Positions 1 to 5,877 are shown, counted from the stretch's first letter. The stretch: 6,559 nucleotides of DNA from Pyramidobacter sp. (GCA_017940445.1 JAGAYQ010000431.1:1-6559); one strand, 5' to 3'. Notes: generated by a model from the sequence alone, not told the origin. Made by a program: numbers and translations.

Positions 1-27
1 CATGCCGATATAGGTTATTCTACTCAT
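1..27 (-). CDS. IS110-like transposase, first nine codons only (runs off window)
   Basis: The minus strand has a strong Shine-Dalgarno (AAGGAGGT, 35-42) seven nucleotides before an ATG at 27-25. It opens a frame reading MSRITYIGM and continues past the left edge. This matches the way many IS110-family (DEDD) transposases begin, where a short hydrophobic strand ending in G-[MI]-D-V carries the first catalytic Asp; that Asp would be the next codon, outside the window. Only nine residues are visible, so the family call rests on a short motif plus a mobile-element context and a long structured leader. Another transposase family or an unrelated gene cannot be excluded. Confidence 0.45.
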
Positions 28-136
28 TAGGGTGACCTCCTTTTGCATGTGGTAATTTCGTAGTACGGTTTGTTTCTCGCTTACCAGTATACGGATGAAT
101 CCACGTCGCTGCAATTTGGAGGTCACTTCATATTAT
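28..136 (-). mobile_element. Non-coding left end / leader of the IS110-like element
   Basis: This non-coding stretch lies between the transposase-like start and the point where the MITE copy stops matching its sister copy (between 136 and 137). On the minus strand it holds nested inverted repeats. GTGACCTCC (126-118) pairs with GGAGGTCAC (40-32). Just inside, TTGCA (114-110) pairs with TGCAA. Deeper still, TGGTAA pairs with TTACCA. The outer 3' arm contains the transposase Shine-Dalgarno. In IS110-group elements the non-coding end upstream of the transposase encodes the bridge RNA, so this may be part of such an RNA, but about 109 nt is short for one. The outer boundary at 136 is inferred only from the loss of similarity to MITE copy 2. 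Confidence 0.4.
32..126 (-). ncRNA. Structured leader RNA sequestering the transposase SD
   Basis: Read on the minus strand, a perfect 9-bp outer stem (126-118 with 40-32) is followed by a small A-rich internal loop, then a 5-bp stem TTGCA/TGCAA and an inner 6-bp TGGTAA/TTACCA pairing. All are nested in the correct order. The outer stem masks GGAGGT, the ribosome-binding site of the transposase-like frame. It could be a translational brake against read-through transcripts, part of a bridge RNA, or both. The pairing is seen directly; the function is inferred. Confidence 0.35.
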
Positions 137-285
137 CTGATTAATTCGCCCGCGCCCCGCCGGAGCTTTCGCCGATTGGCTGCTCGCGAAGCTCATCAAC
201 ATAGCCCGCTATGCCTCTTCGCTTCGTTCGCGCCACTCGACGAAATCCCCTGGCGGCTCATCGGGCTCATTAAATCAGTGTCTCC
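137..285 (-). repeat. MITE-like palindromic element, copy 1 (3' terminal repeat truncated)
   Basis: Read on the minus strand it begins GGAGACACTGATT (285) and ends GAATTAATCAG (137). Blocks identical to copy 2 (5517-5671) are GGGATTTCGTCG (249-238), a central AAGCGAAGAGGCATAGCGG block and GATGAGCTTCG, separated by diverged spacers. The core hairpin CATAGC/GCTATG (200-205 with 208-213), flanked by CGAAGC/GCTTCG, is kept in both copies. The 3' terminal repeat should continue CGTCTCC as in copy 2, but changes at 137/136 to the IS110-like end. It carries no gene. It is inserted in the IS5-family transposase and supplies that gene's premature stop. Confidence 0.7.
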
Positions 286-563
286 TTGATCCTCAGGAAC
301 GAGCGCATAGCATGACTATCGTAAACAGCATCCTCTATGCCTTCCTCAGACAAACTGAACCAGTTCTGCATAAGGTACATGCGCAGCATCGTCTCTATGC
401 CAATAGGCGGACGTCCGCGTTTGCCTGAAGGATAATATGCTGCAATCATATCGACCCAATCAGCCCAGGGGATGATTTTATCCATTTGCTCAAGAAACAG
501 CTCTCTCTTAGTCTTTCTTCTGCGATTGGTGTATTCCATATCTCCGAAGCTAAGTTGGGACAT
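270..563 (-). pseudogene. IS5-family transposase, N-terminal fragment (DUF772 region)
   Basis: A 97-residue frame starts MSQLSFGDMEYTNRRRK and carries the N-terminal domain typical of IS5-group transposases: a basic start, a PWADWVDMI segment, then GRPPIGIETMLRMYLMQNW and a SEEGIEDAVYDS helix. A full-length protein of this group is usually around 300-350 residues with a DDE catalytic core. Here the core is absent. After the conserved MRSFLRI stretch the frame enters MITE copy 1 and ends as KETLI-stop, encoded by the MITE terminal repeat itself. The start is supported by AAAGGAG about 8-10 nt upstream. It is inactive as it stands. The missing 3' part may lie left of the window beyond the IS110-like insertion. 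Confidence 0.8.
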
Positions 564-586
564 TGGTCTCTCTCCTTTGAGGTGGT

Positions 587-616
587 TTTATAAACGTCTC
601 TATTGTAAAAGCTCAA
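587..616 (-). promoter_or_regulatory. Weak candidate promoter of the IS5-family transposase
   Basis: On the minus strand TTGAGC (616-611) and TATAAA (592-587) are separated by 18 nt and lie just upstream of the transposase ribosome-binding site. Placement is right and the -10 is good; the -35 matches the consensus only in part. Confidence 0.3.
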
Positions 617-622
617 AGGAGA

Positions 623-638
623 TTTAATCAGTGGTTCC
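623..638 (-). repeat. Terminal inverted repeat of the IS5-family remnant
   Basis: GGAACCACTGATTAAA on the minus strand. It differs from the MITE end GGAGACACTGATTAAA at two positions. The flank beyond it is TTTACTTC on the plus strand. No target-site duplication can be confirmed because the other end of the IS is missing. Confidence 0.6.
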
Positions 639-666
639 TTTACTTCAAATAATCAACACAAAGGCC

Positions 667-690
667 AAAGCCCCAAAGACACAAAGAAAA
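667..690 (+). repeat. CAAAG-type degenerate intergenic repeat, copy 1
   Basis: Part of an A-rich run (about 655-712) in which AAAG/CAAAG recurs every 7-9 bases. The 24 nt at 667-690 match, inverted, 21 of 24 positions at 5931-5954, and weaker similarity continues toward the IS side (CAAAGGC). It does not encode a protein. Low sequence complexity tempers the match, but its presence at both ends of the locus argues for a dispersed repeat. Confidence 0.45.
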
Positions 691-712
691 GCAAAAGCAT
701 AAGCAAAAACGA

Positions 713-757
713 AAGCGGCATACCCTGCAGAGAATATGCGGGGTACGCCGCTTTTTT
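713..757 (+). terminator. Rho-independent terminator, orphan
   Basis: AAGCGGCATACCC (713-725) pairs with GGGTACGCCGCTT (741-753), giving 7+5 bp with one mismatch, and a run of six T at 752-757 follows. The upstream side is A-rich, so it may also act weakly on the minus strand. No gene ends into it: immediately upstream are a repeat and the IS remnant. It may mark the end of a gene lost or displaced by the insertions, and it insulates the autotransporter promoter from IS transcription. Confidence 0.75.
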
Positions 758-927
758 GCGGGCAGCGATACCGACATGACTCGACCGTCTCGGCGAATGA
801 TGATTTTTGCAATGACTATGCAACGTATAAAAAATTTTGTCCTTTTACGCTCTGAAACATGATACAAAACACCACAGCCGCGAATGGCGCGCCGCGTTTT
901 TACCGCCGGGGCAGGACTGCGGACCAC

Positions 928-956
928 TTGAAAGTCTATAAAACTTGTGAGATAAT
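928..956 (+). promoter_or_regulatory. Sigma70-type promoter of the autotransporter gene
   Basis: TTGAAA (928-933) and GATAAT (951-956) are separated by exactly 17 nt, each matching the housekeeping consensus at five of six positions. Transcription would start near 963, leaving an untranslated leader of about 80 nt before the ATG at 1046. This also argues against the upstream ATG at 983. Confidence 0.6.
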
Positions 957-986
957 TAACACAGTTATAACCATCATGAAATATGC

Positions 987-1012
987 ACGACGCCTGCATA
1001 CGCCCGCGTCGT
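987..1012 (+). promoter_or_regulatory. Hairpin in the autotransporter 5' leader
   Basis: ACGACGC (987-993) pairs perfectly with GCGTCGT (1006-1012) across a 12-nt loop, followed by TTCATTTT. It lies between the predicted transcription start and the ribosome-binding site (1033-1037). The T-rich tail is imperfect, so it could be a weak attenuator, an mRNA-stabilising leader stem, or chance. Confidence 0.3.
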
Positions 1013-1045
1013 TTCATTTTACTAAAAAAGCCGGAGGAAAAGGAC

Positions 1046-4000
1046 ATGCGCTGCACCAACGCACAAAACACTATTCGGGAGCACACCGCCGCGCGGGCCG
1101 GCAATTCGCATCTCACGCGCCGCGGGGCAATGGGCCGCGCCCGCCTGGGCACCGCCGCCGCGCTGGCGCTGTCGGCATTTTTGCTGTTTGGGCAGGGGGG
1201 CTTTGCCGCGCCGGGGCGCGAGTATTACGGCAGCGATCACACGATCACGCTGGACGGCGATCTGGAATTCCGCGGCAACGTCTCGACTCCCGAACAATCG
1301 ATCGGCTCGAACGGACATTTGGGCGCAGCAATAGTAGGCCGCGTTAATCTGACGATTACCGGCACGGGCAATCTGTATTTTTACGACAACGGGCTGAGCG
1401 GCTGGGGATCGCCTTATGGCGGTGCTGTGTTTGCACAAAACAGCCTGCTGATCGACATCGACGGCGACATAACGGCTGTGGGCAACTACACGCTGCACGG
1501 CGGCGTCTCCAATGGCGTTGGCAGGGGATATATATGCAGTGCCGGCGGCGCGTTCCACGGCAACGACGAAGCGACGATAACAGCCAATAATATGCTGTTT
1601 GAAGAGAACCATTCCGGGCGCCAGGGAGGCGCCGTATGCACAAATGCATTACGGCCAATCACTCTTGTTGCTGTCGATTCGATGACGTTTCGCGGCAATT
1701 CTGCAGGACTGAGCGCGGATATCAAAGGCGACGCTCACGACGGCCAGGGCGGCGCCGTGCAGACAAACGGCGTCATGCGTCTGGAAGCCGGAGGGACGAT
1801 CCTGTTTGAAAACAACAGGGCGCGCGGATTCGGCGGCGCAATCTGCGCAGGCAATTACAACACCGGCCGAGGCCTTACGATGAAAGCTGATAAACTCATC
1901 TTTCGCGGCAACAGCAGCCTCTACGCCGGCGGTGCCGTTTTAGCTGGCGACGGCGGAACTTTCGAAGCTGCGGACACGATCCTCTTTGAACAAAATCATG
2001 CGCGGCTCGGCGGCGCCGTTCGTATCGAATCCGGCCCGCTTACCATGAACGCCAAATCAATAATATTCCGAAATAATGAAGCAGCCGGGGAAAACGCCCA
2101 AGGCGGTGTCTTATATGTACGTAAAGGAAATACTCCGTCTTCTCACCTTATCTCCGCAGACACGATCGAGTTTTCGCAAAACAAAGCACAATACGCAAAT
2201 TCGCTCATAACAGACTCGGCAGGCACGTTTTCAATCCGCGCAAAAGAACTGACGTTCAGGGAGAACCGTTCACAGAGGACGACGCAGACCGGCATAGCAT
2301 CAGGCGCTCTTTTTATGTATACCGACAGCGGCTCGATCGACATCGAGGCCGATCATATCCAGTTTGCAAAGAACACGGCTGAAGGTATTGCCAAGGCGAG
2401 GGCAGCCGGACTCCGTTATGACGGAACGCAAACCGCAACGCTGACAGGGGCGCAGCACTTTTATGAAGATAATGCTGTTCTGGCCACCGGCGAAGGCGGC
2501 GAAGCCCGCGGCGGCTTTGCCTATGCGCTCAAGCCTCTGTTCATCAACGCCACCGAAGGCGCGCTGTTCAAAAACAACACCGCCACTGCGCCGCAGGGCA
2601 CCGCTCTGGGCGGCGCCATCTGGGCCAGCTCCGATGTCACCATCACCATGGGCGATGAAAATACTATCGGCGACCTGGTCTTCAACGGCAATTCCGCGAC
2701 CGGCGCCGACGGCATGGGCCTGGGAGGCGCCATCTACTCCGAAAACGGGGACATCACGCTGCGGCGTGGTTCTGACCTCGGCGCCGTGTTCGATTTTGCC
2801 ACGGCCACCGACGACGTGTTTGCGCGCAGCGGCAATATCTTCATCGAGGGCATGCTCATCGCCAAGCCAGGCACGTCGTTTGCCGCCGGCAACGGCGTCA
2901 TATTCGGCGAAGGCAGCACGCTCACCGTGCAGGGGTTTGTCTCCAAAGACGACGTGAACATGAGCGACATGGCCCTGTTCGGCGGACATGAGTTATCGTT
3001 CAACCGCGCCAAACTGACGCTGACAGACTACGACAAGCTCGTGCCCGTGCCCGATCCCGACAACCCGCAGTCCAGCCGGCATTACAAGATCGACGTGGTC
3101 TCTGTGCTGGTGAACGAAAACTTTGCGCAGCATGTGCTCGGCGGCGCCGCCAGTGCCGATGTCACCAACGAGGACTGGGCGCTTGACATCAAAAACTACC
3201 GCCGCGGCAAACTGTGGCTGGACACCGCCGTGGTGCCCGACGCCGACAGTCAGCGCTTGAGCGCCGAGCTGGGGCTGACTCAAAATGCCAAGCTGGTGCT
3301 GGAATTCGACCGCCACTCCCTCATCTGGAACGGACAGCCGGGCGATGTGTGGCAGGCCGCAAACGACAGCAAACAGGTGTGGCTGATGGCCAAAGAAGAC
3401 GACATCTTCTCGCCCGAGCTTGACGAAAACGGTTCGCCCATACCCGACAGCTTCTGGCGCGGCGACATCGTCGTGTTCGACGGACGCGACAGCGAGCCCA
3501 ATGTGAAGATCGCCGGCAGCGACACCGGCGACGCTCTCCATCCCGACCACCCCGAGACGCCCAACATCTCCGCCGCCCAGGTGTGGGTGGTGGGGGGGCA
3601 GTACACCTTCAGCCCTGTCGACGCGCATCCCAACGCCCACCTGCGCACTGACCTGCTCGTCGTCAGCAACGACGGCACGACTGCCGATTTCCGGCTGCCC
3701 GTGCGCGTTTTTGAAAGCGTCGATATCGGCGAAGGCGCGCAGGCCCTCTTTACCAACCTTGTCACCCTTGTCGACACTCCCGTGAACGTGGCCGGAAACG
3801 CCACCGTACACCGCCCCGTCGAAGGCGCCTACACCGTGACCGGCACGGGCGTCCTCACCCTTGAAGAGGGCAGCGGCGTCATGCACAGCCTGAACCTTGA
3901 AAACGGCTCGACCTTCAACGTCAACGCGCTGTCAAGCTACGGCGTCATCGACTCATTCACCGCCAAAACGGGCAGCCGCACTGTCGTTACGGCCGGCAGC

Positions 4001-5425
4001 ACTTGGGCTCCCGATACGCGCGACTTCATCCTCACCGGCGAAGGCGAAGCCAAAGCCACGGTCGAAAGCGGCGCCAGACTGACGATCAGCGGCATCGAAA
4101 AAGGCGCCACCGGCACGTGGAAACTGCTGCACGACTTTGACACGATCGACGGCAAAGGCTGGAACAAGATCAAGACCACGACGCTCTCCGTTGTCGGCTA
4201 CGACGGCCTGATCGACAAAGAAGACGACCCCGGCACGGGAAAGCAGTACCTGGCCGAAGTCAAACTTTCCGACGACGGCAAGGACTACGAGCTCATCATC
4301 ACGCAGACCCCGGAAAATCCTTCCCCCGAGCCGCAGCCTGAGCCGGAACCTGAGCCGGAGCCCCAGCCAGAACCTAAGCCCAAACCGGAGCCCAAACCTA
4401 AACCGAACAGTACAGAAGGGGGCAACGGCAACAGCGGCGAGATCGATGACGGCGGCGAGATCATCGACGACGATCCGCCGCAGGAAGAGCGGCCACAACC
4501 CACTCCCAAGCCGCAAACCCCGCAGCAGCCCGTCACCCCGGCCGTGCACCGTCTGGCGGGAAATGTGCAGCGCAGCGTAGCCATCGCGGCCGCCGCGCAC
4601 GAGCCGGCCCCCGACAAGCAGTTCTGGATCCACGGCTGGCGCGACATGGGGCGCCTGTACGACACCGGGGGCGCCCTGGAGATGAAGACTGACGCCTGGG
4701 GCGTCGTGGTCGGCCGCGACCTCAGCCGCAACGAGAAAAAGACGCTGGGCCTGGCCGCGCACATCGGCAAGGCCAGCCACAGCGGCAAGGGCACACGCGA
4801 CGGCGAGACTGGCGACAGCGACTTCTGGGGCGTGCTGCTCTACGGCCGCCGCGAAACGGACAAATGGCTGCTGACCGGCGACGCAGGGTTTACGTGGTAC
4901 CGCACCGACCACAACCGTGCCAGCGGCGCCACCGCCGACAAGGCAAAAAGCAGCATGTTCTCCGCCGGCGGACGCGCCTACTACAAACTGATCGACACTC
5001 ACGGACCGGGCAAGCTGAACGTGCGCCCGTTCGTCGGTCTGCGCTGGAACTATTTCCGCCAGAATGAGTTCAGCTTCACAAACGGCCTTGTCAGCGACAA
5101 GCTCAGCGTCGGACAGCTGCATGTGCCCATGGGCGTGCGCTTTGAGTGGAACGAGAGCAAGGGCAAAAACGGCTGGCACACCAGGCCCATCGTGGAAGCC
5201 GGCTACATCCGCACCGTCGGCTCGCGCCGCGCCAGGGCAGCCGTGCGGGCACCCGAGGACCGTGCGCACGTCTTCACCCCGCTTGGCGACGCCGACACGT
5301 TCGTCGGACAGGTGCGCTTTGAGGCCAGACGCAAAAACTTCACCTGGAGCCTGAACGCCGGCTTCCGCCGCAGTTCGAGCGAGAAGGACCTCAACCTCGG
5401 CACCACGCTGCGATGGGAGCTGTAA
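1046..5425 (+). CDS. Pmp-repeat autotransporter adhesin (type Va secretion)
   Basis: A 1459-residue surface protein predicted to export itself. The start at 1046 has GGAGG (1033-1037) eight nt upstream; an in-frame ATG at 983 has no such site. Residues 1-55 form an extended signal peptide (arginine-bearing n-region, hydrophobic core about 34-48, cleavage near FAA-P). Residues about 110-565 carry some 14 repeats of FxxN followed by GGA[IVL], the motif pair of chlamydial polymorphic outer membrane proteins, which fold as a beta-helix and in Chlamydia mediate adhesion. Repeats 9-11 have degenerate GGA motifs. A beta-rich stem follows, including an IWNG motif at residues 760-763. Residues 1088-1120 are a Pro-Glu then Pro-Lys stretch, and the linker runs to about 1168. 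Residues about 1190-1459 are the barrel (Autotransporter domain), ending GTTLRWEL, which fits the BamA beta-signal spacing although the last residue is Leu rather than Phe/Trp. No protease triad was recognised. It is a single-gene unit. The target is unknown. Confidence 0.92.
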   Translation: MRCTNAQNTIREHTAARAGNSHLTRRGAMGRARLGTAAALALSAFLLFGQGGFAAPGREYYGSDHTITLDGDLEFRGNVSTPEQSIGSNGHLGAAIVGRVNLTITGTGNLYFYDNGLSGWGSPYGGAVFAQNSLLIDIDGDITAVGNYTLHGGVSNGVGRGYICSAGGAFHGNDEATITANNMLFEENHSGRQGGAVCTNALRPITLVAVDSMTFRGNSAGLSADIKGDAHDGQGGAVQTNGVMRLEAGGTILFENNRARGFGGAICAGNYNTGRGLTMKADKLIFRGNSSLYAGGAVLAGDGGTFEAADTILFEQNHARLGGAVRIESGPLTMNAKSIIFRNNEAAGENAQGGVLYVRKGNTPSSHLISADTIEFSQNKAQYANSLITDSAGTFSIRAKELTFRENRSQRTTQTGIASGALFMYTDSGSIDIEADHIQFAKNTAEGIAKARAAGLRYDGTQTATLTGAQHFYEDNAVLATGEGGEARGGFAYALKPLFINATEGALFKNNTATAPQGTALGGAIWASSDVTITMGDENTIGDLVFNGNSATGADGMGLGGAIYSENGDITLRRGSDLGAVFDFATATDDVFARSGNIFIEGMLIAKPGTSFAAGNGVIFGEGSTLTVQGFVSKDDVNMSDMALFGGHELSFNRAKLTLTDYDKLVPVPDPDNPQSSRHYKIDVVSVLVNENFAQHVLGGAASADVTNEDWALDIKNYRRGKLWLDTAVVPDADSQRLSAELGLTQNAKLVLEFDRHSLIWNGQPGDVWQAANDSKQVWLMAKEDDIFSPELDENGSPIPDSFWRGDIVVFDGRDSEPNVKIAGSDTGDALHPDHPETPNISAAQVWVVGGQYTFSPVDAHPNAHLRTDLLVVSNDGTTADFRLPVRVFESVDIGEGAQALFTNLVTLVDTPVNVAGNATVHRPVEGAYTVTGTGVLTLEEGSGVMHSLNLENGSTFNVNALSSYGVIDSFTAKTGSRTVVTAGSTWAPDTRDFILTGEGEAKATVESGARLTISGIEKGATGTWKLLHDFDTIDGKGWNKIKTTTLSVVGYDGLIDKEDDPGTGKQYLAEVKLSDDGKDYELIITQTPENPSPEPQPEPEPEPEPQPEPKPKPEPKPKPNSTEGGNGNSGEIDDGGEIIDDDPPQEERPQPTPKPQTPQQPVTPAVHRLAGNVQRSVAIAAAAHEPAPDKQFWIHGWRDMGRLYDTGGALEMKTDAWGVVVGRDLSRNEKKTLGLAAHIGKASHSGKGTRDGETGDSDFWGVLLYGRRETDKWLLTGDAGFTWYRTDHNRASGATADKAKSSMFSAGGRAYYKLIDTHGPGKLNVRPFVGLRWNYFRQNEFSFTNGLVSDKLSVGQLHVPMGVRFEWNESKGKNGWHTRPIVEAGYIRTVGSRRARAAVRAPEDRAHVFTPLGDADTFVGQVRFEARRKNFTWSLNAGFRRSSSEKDLNLGTTLRWEL
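4319..4405 (+). repeat. Pro-Glu / Pro-Lys dipeptide repeat in the autotransporter linker
   Basis: About 29 codons (residues 1092-1120) alternate proline with charged or polar residues: first mainly Glu and Gln, then mainly Lys. The underlying DNA is a degenerate hexamer repeat of CCxGAG/CCxAAA type. Such Pro-X runs form stiff extended rods, so this should hold the passenger away from the barrel, much as the Pro-rich segment of TonB spans distance. Hexamer repeats keep frame when they expand or contract, so length may vary between strains. Confidence 0.75.
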
Positions 5426-5516
5426 AACCGTAAAACGAAACCCAGCGCAAAGATGTGAATCATTATTATACACAACACATATTCGCAGCGCCTTCAAACT
5501 ACGTCGGAAAAATCAA

Positions 5517-5671
5517 GGAGACACTGATTAAAGCAGTCCGATGTACTGTCGAGGGATTTCGTCGTCTGGCAAGGAGAAGCGAAGAGGCATAGCGGTGCTA
5601 TGTGGATGAGCTTCGACGCAGTCAGGCGGCAAAAGACCCGACAGGGCGCGGACGAATTAATCAGCGTCTCC
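5517..5671 (+). repeat. MITE-like palindromic element, copy 2 (complete, 155 bp)
   Basis: Starts GGAGACACTGATTAA (5517-5531) and ends TTAATCAGCGTCTCC (5657-5671), 15-bp terminal inverted repeats with one mismatch. The interior has the core hairpin CATAGC-GGT-GCTATG (5588-5602) flanked by GAAGC/GCTTC (5576-5580 with 5610-5614). No credible coding frame is present. It lies about 90 bp past the autotransporter stop, inverted relative to copy 1. ATCAA precedes the element in both copies. At the right end CAA follows one base beyond the repeat, so any target duplication is unclear. The ends resemble those of the IS5 remnant, suggesting movement in trans by that IS type. Confidence 0.75.
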
Positions 5672-5757
5672 CCAATACAAAGGCATGAAGATCGGCAGGG
5701 GCGAGTATTGCACAAAATAAAGCGATGCGCTCCCCTCTCCCGACGGGGAAAAAATAT

Positions 5758-5773
5758 TATTCCACGTGGAACA
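5758..5773. promoter_or_regulatory. parS: parS-like site 1 (ParB/Spo0J binding)
   Basis: TATTCCACGTGGAACA. Bacterial parS sites follow TGTTYCACGTGRAACA; compared with the palindromic variant TGTTCCACGTGGAACA this has 15 of 16 positions, missing only the second base. It is non-coding and lies just before the bidirectional terminator. ParB loaded at parS spreads along DNA and recruits ParA and SMC for origin segregation. The sequence match is direct; function is inferred. Confidence 0.6.
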
Positions 5774-5793
5774 TTACGAAGCATAACAAAAAA

Positions 5794-5843
5794 TCGGTCT
5801 GCGCCGCGGAGATCACTCTGTCCGGCGCGGACCGATATTTTTT
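5794..5843. terminator. Bidirectional rho-independent terminator
   Basis: TCGGTCTGCGCCG (5794-5806) pairs with CGGCGCGGACCGA (5823-5835): 13 bp with one G-U pair. On the plus strand TATTTTTT follows; on the minus strand the stem is followed by six T. It sits between two converging genes, so it can end both the autotransporter message (no other intrinsic terminator lies between 5425 and here) and the iron-sulfur-subunit message. Confidence 0.8.
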
Positions 5844-5849
5844 GCGCGT

Positions 5850-5865
5850 TGTTCCACGTGGAATT
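5850..5865. promoter_or_regulatory. parS: parS-like site 2 (ParB/Spo0J binding)
   Basis: TGTTCCACGTGGAATT, identical to the palindromic parS variant at 14 of 16 positions including the whole 12-bp core TTCCACGTGGAA. Its centre lies 92 bp from site 1, on the other side of the terminator stem. Two such 12-bp cores within about 100 bp are very unlikely by chance, and clustered parS sites are usual near replication origins. Confidence 0.6.
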
Positions 5866-5877
5866 TTTTTGATAAAC

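Larger units (their letters stand above)
286..638 (-). mobile_element. IS5-family insertion sequence remnant
   Basis: The remnant runs from a terminal repeat at 638-623 (GGAACCACTGATTAAA on the minus strand) through a short leader into the broken transposase gene, and is cut at 285/286 by MITE copy 1. Its base composition is lower in GC than the neighbouring autotransporter gene. Its terminal repeat matches that of the MITE at 14 of 16 positions, so this IS type is a plausible source of the transposase that moves the MITE. No second IS end is visible in the window. Confidence 0.65.

Noticed and set aside
95..289. 64-codon plus-strand frame
   Set aside because: It reads through the IS110-like end and MITE copy 1 antisense; the Arg/Pro/Ser-rich product has no support.
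886..893. GGCGCGCC palindrome followed by GCGTTTTT as a terminator
   Set aside because: The stem with a usable loop is too short, and it lies just upstream of the predicted promoter with no gene to end.
983..1045. Upstream in-frame ATG giving a longer autotransporter N-terminus
   Set aside because: No Shine-Dalgarno precedes it and the leader hairpin lies inside the added codons; the ATG at 1046 has GGAGG at ideal spacing.
640..1152. 170-codon minus-strand frame over the intergenic region
   Set aside because: It runs through the terminator, promoter and 5' end of the autotransporter gene, has no ribosome-binding site and resembles no known protein.
4319..4405. Possible CRISPR or tandem-repeat array
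   Set aside because: The repeats are degenerate codon hexamers of a Pro-rich linker, in frame within one gene, without spacers.
3953..5497. 514-codon open frame on the minus strand across the autotransporter 3' half
   Set aside because: It is an antisense shadow of a GC-rich gene: composition is Val/Ala/Gly/Arg-rich, no domain is recognisable, and the opposite strand encodes a clear autotransporter barrel.
5513..5675. TCAA/CCAA flanks of MITE copy 2 as a target-site duplication
   Set aside because: They differ at one base and are not symmetrically placed; ATCAA also precedes copy 1, so it may belong to the element.
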